Below, in pieces: positions 43,656 through 53,389 of a stretch of DNA of 64,000 nucleotides (position 1 is its first letter; each line of letters begins with the position of its first letter). A program made the position numbers and the translations under genes. Source of the stretch: JAEUKQ01 sp964414755. Its GTDB lineage: Bacteria; Pseudomonadota; Alphaproteobacteria; JAEUKQ01. Location: assembly GCA_964414755.1 (NCBI GenBank), contig CAYPXH010000004.1, forward strand, positions 1 to 64,000, given 5' to 3'. Under the pieces are notes generated by a model that worked only from the letters and a program-made list of their open reading frames with translations, ran no database searches and had not been told where the DNA came from.

Positions 43656-45023
43656 TTATTCGACGGTTAATTTTGGTGATAACGTTCCCGTTACGGCATT
43701 TTCCAGTTTTAAGAATTCTTGTGCGTGTAATTGGATGGTCTTGGCATCGATCATGCGCATTTTGGTTGACCAGGTTTGCAGATCGTTTAATTGCCAACCG
43801 GTTGCCAGCCCAATTAAAACATATTCACTAAGGTTTGTAAGATCGTCACGTGCCTTAATGATGGCGTTATCTAACGATGTTTGGGCACGCTGAATTTCTT
43901 CTTGGGTAACAGGAATTTTTTTTATGGTATCGATTTCCTGATTAATAATTTGTTCGATTTTGTCATAATTTTCCTTGCGCAATGCGGTAACATAAATGCT
44001 AAAAACTGCATAATCGCGGTAGGAGGTATCAAGATAAGCGCTAACAGAACTTGCCAACTTATCTTCAATAACCAGCCTTTTATAAAGGCGGCTATTGCTG
44101 TTCCCGCCCAAGATTTCTGCAAGTAATTCAGATGGTATGCTGTCTGTTTTTTTGGCAAATTCAATTTTATAAAAACGCTGCCAGCGAAAATCTTGATTTT
44201 TTTCTGAATTGAAATCAATACGCCTTGGCATATTGAGCGGTGGGTCTGATAACCTATTTAAGGGTTTTAAGTTGGATTTAGCAGGAATATGGCCATAATA
44301 TTTATTGGCAAGCAAGCGAACCTGATCGGTTTTAACATCGCCAATGATCATTAATATCGCATTGTTGGGTGTATACCACCGTTGGTAAAATTCAAGTGCA
44401 TCCTGGGCTGTTAATTGATTAACTTCATGATCCCAGCCAATCACAGGTCGCCCATAGGGATGATGCAAAAATAGCACAGCTTGCATCATGCTATAAAGTT
44501 GGCTAGAAGGGGGATCAATGTGATTTTGCCGTATTTCTTCGCGAACCACCTGTTTTTCTGCACTAAATCCTGGTTCCTCAATAATCAAATTTTCCATACG
44601 ATCGGCTTCAAGCTGCATAATAAGTTCAAGAAAATTTGACGCAACAGTTTGGTGATAAACCGTATAATCTTGCGTGGTGAAAGCGTTCATCTGACCGCCA
44701 ACACGGTGAATTTGTTGATCATAAAAGCCAACAGGGTAATTTTTTGTTGCTTTGAACAGCAGATGTTCTAAAAAGTGGGCAAGCCCTGACTTGCCAGATT
44801 CTTCATCCGCAGAACCCACCCGATATAAAAGCATTTGCGTTACAATAGGAGCGCGGTTGCTAGGCATAACAACAACCTGTAGGCCATTTGACAGCACAAA
44901 TGTTTCAATCTGGAAGTCAAGAGGTGTAGGATTTGACACAGTTTGTGCTAGCACCGATCGCCCAGCAAAAACCAAGCATACAATCGACACCAAACGCCCC
45001 AGGCGCAGCAAAATCCTGGTCAT
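43656..45023 (-). CDS. M16 family zinc metallopeptidase, active subunit
   Basis: A periplasmic pitrilysin-family peptidase of 455 aa. It has a signal peptide (up to SVLA-QTVSN) and the inverted zinc motif HFLEH near residue 83. The downstream zinc ligand Glu lies about 75 residues later in EKQVVREEIRQ. HHPYGRPVIGWDHE is also typical. The gene precedes the inactive-type partner. The order lspA, BamF-like lipoprotein, M16, M16 is shared with other alphaproteobacteria. Confidence 0.93.
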   Translation of the reverse strand: MTRILLRLGRLVSIVCLVFAGRSVLAQTVSNPTPLDFQIETFVLSNGLQVVVMPSNRAPIVTQMLLYRVGSADEESGKSGLAHFLEHLLFKATKNYPVGFYDQQIHRVGGQMNAFTTQDYTVYHQTVASNFLELIMQLEADRMENLIIEEPGFSAEKQVVREEIRQNHIDPPSSQLYSMMQAVLFLHHPYGRPVIGWDHEVNQLTAQDALEFYQRWYTPNNAILMIIGDVKTDQVRLLANKYYGHIPAKSNLKPLNRLSDPPLNMPRRIDFNSEKNQDFRWQRFYKIEFAKKTDSIPSELLAEILGGNSNSRLYKRLVIEDKLASSVSAYLDTSYRDYAVFSIYVTALRKENYDKIEQIINQEIDTIKKIPVTQEEIQRAQTSLDNAIIKARDDLTNLSEYVLIGLATGWQLNDLQTWSTKMRMIDAKTIQLHAQEFLKLENAVTGTLSPKLTVE

Positions 45024-45053
45024 CCCAACACCTCCACTTTTGAAGCAATTCGA

Positions 45054-45635
45054 TTAGTTATTAAATAAACTATCAAAGAACGAACGTTTGCGTAATTTGA
45101 GATTCGGTGTAGCACCAGTTGTTATTGGGCGACCCGCAGCAATATTGTCAGCTATCCGTTTTTGTTCAGCAACCGGGTCTAAAACAACACCCGGACTGGC
45201 AGGCCCACGCGACGAAAATAGACGTGACAGTAAGCTGCGGTTAGACCGGTTAATCGATGCTGTTTCCTGTTCCACTAACCTGCGAATGTCTGATGGGACG
45301 CTTTTAACGCCTGTACTTTCAATCAGACTGGCTTCACCAGCCGAAGAAACACCTAATGCCTGATTATTGTTGTTAAGAACACCACTAATCGCTGTTTCAG
45401 CCCGATCAACGGAAGAACCAGTATTACGGTTGGGGGCACCAGGTTGCGGTGCACGCAGGGCAAAATCAGGCGGTAGGGTAAGTGCTGGGTATGTTGTCAC
45501 CATAAATTCGTCGGGGGCTTGTGTTTTGCCAATACCCAAAGATTGTTTAATACCCTCGCACCCGGTTAAGCTTATGCCCATTGCAGACGCAAGAATAAAA
45601 AAAGATATTTTTTTTGAATTAACCAAATTGCTCAT
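45054..45635 (-). CDS. DUF3035 lipoprotein, BamF-like
   Basis: DUF3035 corresponds to BamF, a lipoprotein found in the outer-membrane protein assembly complex of some alphaproteobacteria. The ATG at 45635 gives 193 aa with a lipoprotein signal and lipobox LTGC (Cys near residue 26). The family block APDEFMVTTYPALTLPPDFA and LRAPQPGAPNR follows. The rest is polar and low in complexity, ending KRSFFDSLFNN. The upstream lspA encodes the peptidase that matures lipoproteins like this one. Confidence 0.85.
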   Translation of the reverse strand: MSNLVNSKKISFFILASAMGISLTGCEGIKQSLGIGKTQAPDEFMVTTYPALTLPPDFALRAPQPGAPNRNTGSSVDRAETAISGVLNNNNQALGVSSAGEASLIESTGVKSVPSDIRRLVEQETASINRSNRSLLSRLFSSRGPASPGVVLDPVAEQKRIADNIAAGRPITTGATPNLKLRKRSFFDSLFNN

Positions 45636-45671
45636 GTCCAATCCCTTTAAAGACAATAGTAAGACTCAACA

Positions 45672-46163
45672 CTATACTTTTTTACGTAAGCTGTCGAGTA
45701 TTAGAAAAATAACACCAAAACTAATTGTTATATCGGCAACATTAAAAGCTGGCCAAGAAAAATTGCCAATATGGAAATAAACAAAGTCAACAACAGCACC
45801 AAAACGGATACGATCGATAATATTGCCAATTGCGCCGCCAATAATAAAACCTAAGGCAACACCCAACAGCAAATGACTAGCGCGCCACAACCACGCCGTT
45901 AACCCACCAACGATCAAGGTTGTTAATCCAGCAAGAAGCCAGGATTGGTAAGGATTATCCGATGCAAACATTCCAAAACTAACCCCTTTATTCCATACCA
46001 ATACCAAATCCAGAAAACCAGTAATATTGATATTAAAAGGTGCGTTTGACGATAAAAAAACCTCTAAAATCAATTGCTTGCTGATCTGATCAACAACAAT
46101 AATGGCAAGCGCACATAATAAGCCTTTTTTAAATATGATTGGCATGGTTTTGTACAACGTCAT
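45672..46163 (-). CDS. lspA: lipoprotein signal peptidase
   Basis: LspA cleaves the signal peptide of diacylated prolipoproteins in the inner membrane. Four transmembrane helices are visible. The catalytic Asp pair is in GNIIDRIRFG and FNVADITI, and VDQISKQ is near the N-terminus. Start candidates are ATG 46163 (MTLYKTMPIIFKKG, used here, 163 aa) and ATG 46145 (MPIIFKKG); both overlap the end of ileS, so translational coupling is likely. A BamF-like lipoprotein gene follows after 16 nt. Confidence 0.94.
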   Translation of the reverse strand: MTLYKTMPIIFKKGLLCALAIIVVDQISKQLILEVFLSSNAPFNINITGFLDLVLVWNKGVSFGMFASDNPYQSWLLAGLTTLIVGGLTAWLWRASHLLLGVALGFIIGGAIGNIIDRIRFGAVVDFVYFHIGNFSWPAFNVADITISFGVIFLILDSLRKKV

Positions 46164-48969
46164 GACAGCGGGTGCATAGGGTCGGATTTTCTGTAATTGA
46201 ACCAACTTCTGGCAAAATCTGCCAACAACGCTCGCATTTCTGGCCGTTAGCTAACTGCACAACAACTGCAACCTGGGCAACATCCGGTAGCTTAAATGCT
46301 TCGGCAGGCGGTATGTCAAAAATAATATCAGCAGCTGATGTGATCATGATTTCTGCTGTATGTGCCTGATCAAACAACCCTTTTTGTGATTTGTCTAAGT
46401 AAATTAAAGGGTGTGCCTGAAGACTTGAACCAATCTTCTGTTCGGCACGTGCAACTTCAAGTGCACCAGTTACAACACGCCGCACTTGGCGAATAGTTAC
46501 AAAATCTGCTGCTAACTTATCATCGCGCCAACTATTTGGAATATCCGGAAATTTTTGTAGATGTACGCTATTTCCATCGCGGTGATATGTTTGCCAGGCT
46601 TCCTCTGCGGTAAAGCATAAAATGGGTGCTAACCAGGCTGTTAGGCATTCGAATACCTCGTGCATTACTGCTTGTGTTGCTAGGCGTTTTTGATGGCCGG
46701 CATGGTCGCAATAAAGCGAATCCTTACGGACATCAAAATAAAAAGCAGACAAATCCAACGCACAAAACTGGCTTAATTCATTGTACAGACGATGAAAGTC
46801 AAATTCCTGACAGGCCTGTCTAACAGATTTATCAACTTGCCATAAGCGATGCAGAACCCAGCGTTCAAGAACGGGCATTTGATTTGTTGGAATTTTATTA
46901 CGTGGTTCAAAACCATGCAACGCACCTAACAAATAACGCAGTGTATTGCGCAGGCGGCGGTAAGACTCGGCTTGGTGTTTTAAAATTTCTGTGCCAATAC
47001 GTAAATCTTCTGTGTAGTCTGATGCAACAACCCAAAGGCGTAATACGTCGGCACCATACTGTTTAATCACATCCGACGGAGCCATCACATTACCTAAAGA
47101 TTTGGACATTTTGCGCCCTTGTTCGTCAAGAACAAAACCGTGTGTCAGAAGTGCTTTGAAAGGAGCAGTGCCGCGTGTACCGCAACTTTCCAGCAACGAT
47201 GTATGAAACCAGCCGCGATGTTGATCTGAACCTTCAAGATATAAATCTGCTGGCCATTTCAGGTCTGTTTTTTGGCGTGCTTCAAGGACAAAACTGTGGG
47301 TTGAAGCACTATCAAACCAAACATCGACAGTGTCGGTAACGACATCATAGTCACTTAGTCTGTATTCTGGTTCTAAAAATCGCTGATGATTGCCGTTAAA
47401 CCAGGCGCTTGCACCTTCTTTTTCAAAAGCCGCAGCAATGCGATCAATTACTTTTTGGTCGCGAAGTGGTTCACCACTTTTTTTATGGACAAACAAAGCT
47501 ATTGGTGTTCCCCAGCTGCGTTGGCGCGAAATACACCAATCCGGTCTTTGTTCAATCATCGACTTTAAACGTTGTTTACCTTGAGCTGGAATAAATTTTG
47601 TTTTTTCAATTGCGGTTAACGCTTTTTGCCGCAAGTGATTTTTTTCCATACTGATGAACCACTGCGGTGTTGCTCGGTAAATAAGGGGCGATTTTGACCG
47701 CCAGCTATGCGGATAACTGTGGGTAATTTGTTGTTGAGATACCAGGTGACCAGCCTGTTTTATTGCCTCGATTACCATTTTATCGGCCTCACCGGCTTTA
47801 CCATCTGGCTTTAGAATTCTGGCGCCGGCAAACAAAGGAACATTTGGTGCATAACTGCCATCCTCTAAAATCAGATTTGGCACCTCAAGTTTATTTTTTT
47901 TACCGATCTCAAAATCCTCTAAACCGTGGGATGGCGCAATATGAACAAGCCCTGTACCTTGTTCGGTTGTCACGTGATGACCTTCAAGCAGTGGGACATC
48001 ATAATCAAAACCCTTACCGTGTAAGGGATGGTGGCATATGCTGCCCTCTAACATCCCTCCCGTTAATTGTTGTAATAAAATATGCTGGGTTATGCCAGCT
48101 GCTTGACAGAAAGAAGCAAGTAAATCATGGGCTATAACATAAACTTCACCCGGTTTTACCAAACATGGTGAAGATGTTTCTTTTACTGCAAGCGCCACGT
48201 AATTGATATCGGCTCCAAAGGCAATGGCACGGTTAGCTGGTAAAGTCCACGGGGTGGTTGTCCAAATTACGGCATAAGCCGTTTTCCCCTTTAGGGTGGT
48301 AATGTTGGTTTTTACCACGGGGAAGCGTACATAAACAGCATAAGAAACTTTATCATGATATTCAACCTCGGCGTCAGCTAAAGCTGTTTTCTCAATCACT
48401 GACCACATGACAGGAATAAAACCCCGATACAAGCCACCATTCATCAAAAACTTACCAATTTCCCGAAAAATTTGCGCTTCGGCTTCGGGGGACATTGTTA
48501 AATAAGGGCGATCCCAATCACCATTAACACCAAGTCTTTTAAACTCTTGGCGTTGTGTTTCCAACCATTGGATTGCAAATTGCTGGCAGTCTTTACGCAA
48601 GTCGGCAACGGGTACTTTGTCTTTGTCTTTACCCGATTTGCGATATTGCTGTTCAATTTGCCATTCAATCGGCAATCCATGACAATCCCACCCTGGAACA
48701 TAGTTCACGTCTTTTCCAAGCATAAATTGGCTGCGGTTTACCATATCTTTAAGAATCTTATTTAAGGCTGTCCCAATGTGGATATGACCGTTGGCATAAG
48801 GGGGGCCATCGTGCAATAAGAACTGCTCACAACCTTTTCGGGCTTGACGCTGTTGTTTGAAAATATTGCTTTTTTGCCATTTTTCCAGAATTTGTGCCTC
48901 TTTCTCTGCTAAATTGGCACGTAACGGAAAATCGGTTTTTGGTAAAAAAACGGTTGATTTAAAATCCAC
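46129..48969 (-). CDS. ileS: isoleucyl-tRNA synthetase
   Basis: IleRS charges tRNA-Ile and edits mischarged valine. I set the start at the GTG at 48969 (first residues MDFKSTVFLPKTDFPLR), with AGGG 9 nt upstream; the open frame extends to a TTG at 48990 but would contain that ribosome-binding site. The 946-aa protein has the HIGH motif GPPYANGHIHIG, editing domain motif TTTPWTLPANRAIAFG, KMSKS in GRKMSKSLGN, the anticodon-binding domain, and a C-terminal zinc finger with CERCWQ and CTRCHD. Confidence 0.97.
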   Translation of the reverse strand: MDFKSTVFLPKTDFPLRANLAEKEAQILEKWQKSNIFKQQRQARKGCEQFLLHDGPPYANGHIHIGTALNKILKDMVNRSQFMLGKDVNYVPGWDCHGLPIEWQIEQQYRKSGKDKDKVPVADLRKDCQQFAIQWLETQRQEFKRLGVNGDWDRPYLTMSPEAEAQIFREIGKFLMNGGLYRGFIPVMWSVIEKTALADAEVEYHDKVSYAVYVRFPVVKTNITTLKGKTAYAVIWTTTPWTLPANRAIAFGADINYVALAVKETSSPCLVKPGEVYVIAHDLLASFCQAAGITQHILLQQLTGGMLEGSICHHPLHGKGFDYDVPLLEGHHVTTEQGTGLVHIAPSHGLEDFEIGKKNKLEVPNLILEDGSYAPNVPLFAGARILKPDGKAGEADKMVIEAIKQAGHLVSQQQITHSYPHSWRSKSPLIYRATPQWFISMEKNHLRQKALTAIEKTKFIPAQGKQRLKSMIEQRPDWCISRQRSWGTPIALFVHKKSGEPLRDQKVIDRIAAAFEKEGASAWFNGNHQRFLEPEYRLSDYDVVTDTVDVWFDSASTHSFVLEARQKTDLKWPADLYLEGSDQHRGWFHTSLLESCGTRGTAPFKALLTHGFVLDEQGRKMSKSLGNVMAPSDVIKQYGADVLRLWVVASDYTEDLRIGTEILKHQAESYRRLRNTLRYLLGALHGFEPRNKIPTNQMPVLERWVLHRLWQVDKSVRQACQEFDFHRLYNELSQFCALDLSAFYFDVRKDSLYCDHAGHQKRLATQAVMHEVFECLTAWLAPILCFTAEEAWQTYHRDGNSVHLQKFPDIPNSWRDDKLAADFVTIRQVRRVVTGALEVARAEQKIGSSLQAHPLIYLDKSQKGLFDQAHTAEIMITSAADIIFDIPPAEAFKLPDVAQVAVVVQLANGQKCERCWQILPEVGSITENPTLCTRCHDVVQNHANHI

Positions 48970-49022
48970 GGCTATTTTCCCTTCAGACAACGTTGGTCTT
49001 AAAACTAGAATCCTATAAAAGT

Positions 49023-49973
49023 CTAAGTGCTGTTAATTGTCAATTTTTTCAATATGTTTTGTGCATGCTGGCTGTCTATAAGAATTTGTTGTCGCAATGC
49101 ATCCAAGCCATCAAACTTTTTTTCAGGCCGTATAAATTCTTCAAAATATACATACAGGCGTCGTCCATAAAGGTTATTATCATAATTAAAAAGATGGACT
49201 TCTAGAATGGGTTTTTCACCCTGAAAAGTTGGTCTTATACCCAAATTCGCAACGCCCAGCCATAAAGGCTGCTTGCATGTATCAATCGCAACACGAACCG
49301 CATAAGAACCATAGGGCGGTAATAAAGTATTCGTATCGATGGCAATATTTGCTGTTGGAAACCCTAGTTGACGGGCTAATTGTTTGCCTTTTTGGACACG
49401 GCCAGTAATATACCAAGGATGTCCAAGAATGGTGCGCAGATTTAATAGCTGGGCTTGCTGTAGATATTGTCTCGCAACAGTTGATGAAATATGAGCGGTT
49501 GTTTTGGCAGAAATTGCTTGCACAATACTGGTTTTAAAATATTCGCTATATTGCTGTAATAAGGCTAAATTTCCTTGGCGTTGATAACCAAAGCAAAAAT
49601 CATGACCAATAACCAAATGGGCTATTTTTAACTGGCGTATCAGAATATTTTTAATAAATTCTGTAGCTGTCTGATAGACGAGCTGCTGGTTAAAACGATG
49701 TATATATAAAAATTCGATGCCATAACTGGCTATAAGCTCGGCTTTACTGCGCCAGCTGGTTAATTGGAAAGGCTGGGTTGTCGGATTAAAAAAGCGTTTG
49801 GGATGTGGTGTAAAGGTTAATATTCCTGACGGTTTTTTCAGATGGAGTGCGATTTCCTGTACCTTGCTTACAATAGCCTGATGACCAAGATGCAGCCCAT
49901 CAAAATTGCCAATAGCAATAACCGCATGTTGTTGTTTAGGCAAGAAACCGGTTGATAAACGAATTACCTGCAT
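49023..49973 (-). CDS. ribF: bifunctional riboflavin kinase / FAD synthetase
   Basis: RibF phosphorylates riboflavin to FMN and adenylates FMN to FAD. The N-terminal nucleotidyltransferase domain has IGNFDGLHLGHQAIV and LTFTPHPKRFF. The C-terminal kinase domain (from about residue 180) shows the phosphate and nucleotide-binding stretch LGFPTANIA and the GSYAVRV strand. The 316-aa length is normal. It lies between the MaoC hydratase gene and ileS on the minus strand. Confidence 0.95.
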   Translation of the reverse strand: MQVIRLSTGFLPKQQHAVIAIGNFDGLHLGHQAIVSKVQEIALHLKKPSGILTFTPHPKRFFNPTTQPFQLTSWRSKAELIASYGIEFLYIHRFNQQLVYQTATEFIKNILIRQLKIAHLVIGHDFCFGYQRQGNLALLQQYSEYFKTSIVQAISAKTTAHISSTVARQYLQQAQLLNLRTILGHPWYITGRVQKGKQLARQLGFPTANIAIDTNTLLPPYGSYAVRVAIDTCKQPLWLGVANLGIRPTFQGEKPILEVHLFNYDNNLYGRRLYVYFEEFIRPEKKFDGLDALRQQILIDSQHAQNILKKLTINST

Positions 49974-49997
49974 ACAGGCATCAATCTCACAAATAAC

Positions 49998-50438
49998 CTA
50001 TGTTGTTGACTGACGTTTAGGAACCATTAGCTCGGCTTCACCGCTAATCACAAGGGTGTTGCCAACCCAACAGGTTGTTTCAAAAACCACCCGTGCTTTA
50101 GTATAATCGACGGTTTTTACCTTTACCTTGGCGGTGACATGATCACCTATTTTAACCGGCGCTTTGAACTGAAGATTTTGGCTTAAATAAATGCTGCCCG
50201 GACCCGGCATTTTCATTCCAAAAACAGCAGAAATAAAGCTAGCCGACAGTAAGCCGTGCGCAATCCGCTGTTTAAAACGAGTGTTTTGTGCATAGTTGTC
50301 ATCAAGGTGCACGGGATTTTTATCACCGGAAACTTCACTAAAAGCAAAGATATCTTGATTTGTTACCTGTTTTGTCAGGCTTGCCTCCATATCTGGATGC
50401 ATTTGATCGATATAATATGGCTGTATTGATTGATTCAT
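49998..50438 (-). CDS. MaoC-like (R)-specific enoyl-CoA hydratase, PhaJ-like
   Basis: Hot-dog-fold hydratases of this type convert crotonyl-type 2-enoyl-CoA to (R)-3-hydroxyacyl-CoA, a precursor for polyhydroxyalkanoates. The 146-aa protein starting at ATG 50438 (AGGA upstream) shows the catalytic block FAFSEVSGDKNPVHLDDNYA and the RIAHGLLSASFISAVFG helix, then KAPVKIGDHVTAKVKV. The catalytic Asp and His are in SGDKNPVHLD. The open frame extends upstream over the end of recR but without family similarity. Substrate is inferred. Confidence 0.87.
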   Translation of the reverse strand: MNQSIQPYYIDQMHPDMEASLTKQVTNQDIFAFSEVSGDKNPVHLDDNYAQNTRFKQRIAHGLLSASFISAVFGMKMPGPGSIYLSQNLQFKAPVKIGDHVTAKVKVKTVDYTKARVVFETTCWVGNTLVISGEAELMVPKRQSTT

Positions 50439-50460
50439 GATTTTTATTCCTGAATGAGTA

Positions 50461-51069
50461 CTAGGGTAGAGTCTGTTTAAAAGGAAGACGTGCTTGAAGT
50501 GCCAGTGATATTGTTGTTTCATCAAGATAATCAAGTGACCCACCCACTGGTAAACCATAGGCAAGTCTGGTTACACGAATGGGGTATTGCTCGAGAAGTT
50601 CTGTTATATAATATGCTGTTGTTTGGCCGTTAACAGTTGCAGATGTTGCCAAAATAACCTCTTGAAACTGTTCGCGTGTAACACGTCCCATTAAGCTTGT
50701 GATATTCAGCTGTTCTGGGCCAATACCATCGATTGCTGATAATACCCCACCTAATATATGGTAAACGCCCCGGAAATTTTGTGTTCGCTCCATTGCCCAA
50801 AGATCTGATACTTCTTCAACAAGGCATAAACTTGTCTTGTCGCGTTTGGCATCGCTGCAAATAGAGCAAGGATCAATACTATCAAGATTGTGGCAAAGCG
50901 AACAGGTTTTTACCTTTGTTTGCGCTTCTTGTAAAACCGTAACAAGTTGCGGCAACAGAGTTTGCCTTTTTTTCAACAAGTGTAAAGCCATGCGTTTTGC
51001 CGACCTTGGCCCTACACCAGGCAGTTTACCCAGTAATTGTAGTAATTGTGAAATTTCCTGACCGAACAT
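50461..51069 (-). CDS. recR: recombination protein RecR
   Basis: RecR works with RecF and RecO to load RecA onto gapped DNA. The 202-aa protein has the N-terminal helix-hairpin-helix LPGVGPRSAKRMALHLL and a C4 zinc finger with CSLCHNLDSIDPCSIC. The TOPRIM domain starts LCLVEEVSDLWAME and has GGVLSAIDGIGP; the C-terminus includes GLPVGGSLDYLDETTI. It ends the dnaX-ybaB-recR cluster and lies 7 nt after ybaB. Confidence 0.96.
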   Translation of the reverse strand: MFGQEISQLLQLLGKLPGVGPRSAKRMALHLLKKRQTLLPQLVTVLQEAQTKVKTCSLCHNLDSIDPCSICSDAKRDKTSLCLVEEVSDLWAMERTQNFRGVYHILGGVLSAIDGIGPEQLNITSLMGRVTREQFQEVILATSATVNGQTTAYYITELLEQYPIRVTRLAYGLPVGGSLDYLDETTISLALQARLPFKQTLP

Positions 51070-51075
51070 AATACA

Positions 51076-51402
51076 CTAAAAAGGCATTTTAAAGCCAGGG
51101 GGCAGTTGAAGTCCACCTGTTATTTTTGACATTTCCTGAGACACATGTTGTTCAACTTTGTTTTTTGCATCATTACAGGCGGCGCATATTAAATCTTCAA
51201 CAATTTCTTTTTCTTCCTGCTTAAAAAGGGAAGGGTCTAATTTAACCTGCCTAATCATTCCTTTACCTGTCATGGTTACATTAACTAATCCGCCACCGGA
51301 AGAGCCGGTTATTTCAACACGTTCAAGTTGATTTTGCATATCTTGCATGCGCTGTTGCATCATTTGCGCCTGCTTCATCATTGTGCCAATATTGTTTTTC
51401 AT
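51076..51402 (-). CDS. YbaB/EbfC nucleoid-associated protein
   Basis: YbaB-type proteins are small dimeric DNA-binding proteins encoded between dnaX and recR. The 108-aa sequence begins MKNNIGTMMKQAQMMQQRMQ and contains the core GSSGGGLVNVTMTGKG and DLICAACNDAKNKV. The C-terminus GGLQLPPGFKMPF is typical. The ATG overlaps the dnaX stop by 4 nt (ATGA). Confidence 0.95.
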   Translation of the reverse strand: MKNNIGTMMKQAQMMQQRMQDMQNQLERVEITGSSGGGLVNVTMTGKGMIRQVKLDPSLFKQEEKEIVEDLICAACNDAKNKVEQHVSQEMSKITGGLQLPPGFKMPF

Positions 51403-53210
51403 TCGCTTATCTCCTCGGTGTTGGTTCCCATATCTATCTTATCATTAATGACAGGTAAAGAATTATTATCTTTTTCTTTGGGACGGATATTTTCAATCTT
51501 ACTTCCTGGAAAATGTTTTAAGACCTGTTGCACAACAGCATTTTTAACTGCCATATCGCGCTGCTGTTGCAATTGTTGTTGGCGTTGTTCGGCGATTGTC
51601 AAACCGGGCTGTGTCTGATCATTATTAATAATAATTTCCCAAGATTTGCCGGTTATTTCTTGCAGAAATTGACTTAACCGCGTAGATAAGTTGGTAGGCG
51701 CAGCGCTGGTTGGCTGGTATTCGATTACACCTGGCGTAAAGCGTATCAAGCGTACATTTTGTATCAAATGTGCATGCAAACCCACCTGGCGGTGTTCATC
51801 CAACAATAATAAAAGGTCTTCAAGGCTTTTGGGCATAGAAACCTGAAGCGGTTTTTGATCTGTCGACGAAGGTTTTGGAACAAAATCAGGTTTTTGTTCT
51901 TGTGGAACAACGGTTTTAGGTCGGTTAAAAGCTTGTGGTTCGGGCGTTGTTTGTTGCACATCGCTTTTTAAGGGGGCAGAAAAGGCTTTGGTACTATGGT
52001 TTGGTGCTGTGATTTCTTTTCCAACAAAGGGTTGAGGCATTAGGCTAGGCGGCACTTTCCCCTGATTGACCAACAAACTGCTAATTTCACCTGGGCTGGG
52101 TAACGCCAGATAACAGCCAACACGAATAAACAGCATTTGAGCCGTCTGTAAAGGGGCAAAAGCTGTTTGTACCTCACCCAACCCCTTAAGAAACATCTGC
52201 CAAATAATATTAAGGCGATCAGCGCTGATTTGGTTTAGTGTTTCATCATTCAGGTTGGATAAAAAAGACCAAATTTGTGATACAGGTGCTTTAACACCAA
52301 TCTGCCGCAATGTAAGCTGTTGGGTTAATCGCAATAAATCTTGAATAATCAGTGCCGGGTCAGCGCCACTTTGATATAGATGTTCCAACCCATCAAGAGC
52401 ATCGTGCATTTTACCCTGGATTAAGTGCTTAAATAACGTCAATATATCTTGGTTTTGGGTTTGTCCAAGCATATCTGATATTATGGATGCGTGTACTGTT
52501 CCATCAGCCATAACAATAGCCTGGTCAAGCAGCGATAAACCATCGCGTACAGATCCATCGGCAGCTTCAGCCAACATGAGGGCAGCCGGCAGTTCAAGGG
52601 TTATTTGTTCACGCCTGGCGATATCAATTAGATGCTGGGACAACAATTCCACATCAACACGTCGTAAATCAAATCTTTGACACCGTGACAGAACTGTTAT
52701 TGGAACCTTGCGAATTTCAGTTGTTGCAAAAATAAATTTTACATGTGGAGGAGGTTCTTCAAGAGTTTTTAACAGCGCATTAAAAGCGCTGGTTGATAGC
52801 ATATGAACTTCGTCGATAATGTATACTTTATAGCGCGCTGACACAGGCATATATTTAACGCTGTCGATAATTTCGCGCATATCACTAACGCCGGTACGGC
52901 TGGCTGCATCGATTTCAAGAACATCAACATGCCGGTCTTGATCAATCATGCTACAATGGGTACAGACACCACAAGGTTCAACGGTCATTGCCCCGGAGCC
53001 GTTCGGCCCAATACAATTTAAACTGCGTGCGATAATGCGGGCGGTGGTTGTTTTACCGACACCGCGTACACCCGTTAACATAAAGGCATGTGCAATCCGG
53101 CCACTGGCAAATGCATTAGTTAAAATACGTACCAATGTTTCCTGTCCTATGACGTCTTTCAGAACAGTTGGGCGATATTTACGTGCCAGAACGCGGTAGC
53201 TTTGGTTCAT
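51399..53210 (-). CDS. dnaX: DNA polymerase III tau/gamma subunit
   Basis: DnaX forms the clamp-loader core that places DnaN on DNA. The protein begins MNQSYRVLARKYRPTVLKDV. Walker A is GVRGVGKTTTA; a C4 zinc module spans NCIGPNG to CGVCTHC; Walker B is VYIIDEVHMLS; the sensor motif is TVLSRCQRFD. A Pro/Gln/Lys-rich linker and a tau-specific C-terminal domain follow. I prefer the ATG at 53210 over the GTG three codons upstream at 53219. No slippery sequence for gamma production was established. The 4.5S RNA gene is directly upstream. Confidence 0.96.
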   Translation of the reverse strand: MNQSYRVLARKYRPTVLKDVIGQETLVRILTNAFASGRIAHAFMLTGVRGVGKTTTARIIARSLNCIGPNGSGAMTVEPCGVCTHCSMIDQDRHVDVLEIDAASRTGVSDMREIIDSVKYMPVSARYKVYIIDEVHMLSTSAFNALLKTLEEPPPHVKFIFATTEIRKVPITVLSRCQRFDLRRVDVELLSQHLIDIARREQITLELPAALMLAEAADGSVRDGLSLLDQAIVMADGTVHASIISDMLGQTQNQDILTLFKHLIQGKMHDALDGLEHLYQSGADPALIIQDLLRLTQQLTLRQIGVKAPVSQIWSFLSNLNDETLNQISADRLNIIWQMFLKGLGEVQTAFAPLQTAQMLFIRVGCYLALPSPGEISSLLVNQGKVPPSLMPQPFVGKEITAPNHSTKAFSAPLKSDVQQTTPEPQAFNRPKTVVPQEQKPDFVPKPSSTDQKPLQVSMPKSLEDLLLLLDEHRQVGLHAHLIQNVRLIRFTPGVIEYQPTSAAPTNLSTRLSQFLQEITGKSWEIIINNDQTQPGLTIAEQRQQQLQQQRDMAVKNAVVQQVLKHFPGSKIENIRPKEKDNNSLPVINDKIDMGTNTEEISE

Positions 53211-53389
53211 TTTTTTCACTTTTAGGAAGGCTATTTCAGTCTTTTGCCTAGAAACATAACTGTCCTATACCAGAAAATGTCAAGCTATTTTGTTTGATGA
53301 ACAATACAGGCAATCATACATACTGTTAACAAAAACTTTAACGAATGATGGGGATGTCATGGTTTCATAAACGCCACAACATGATTGGT

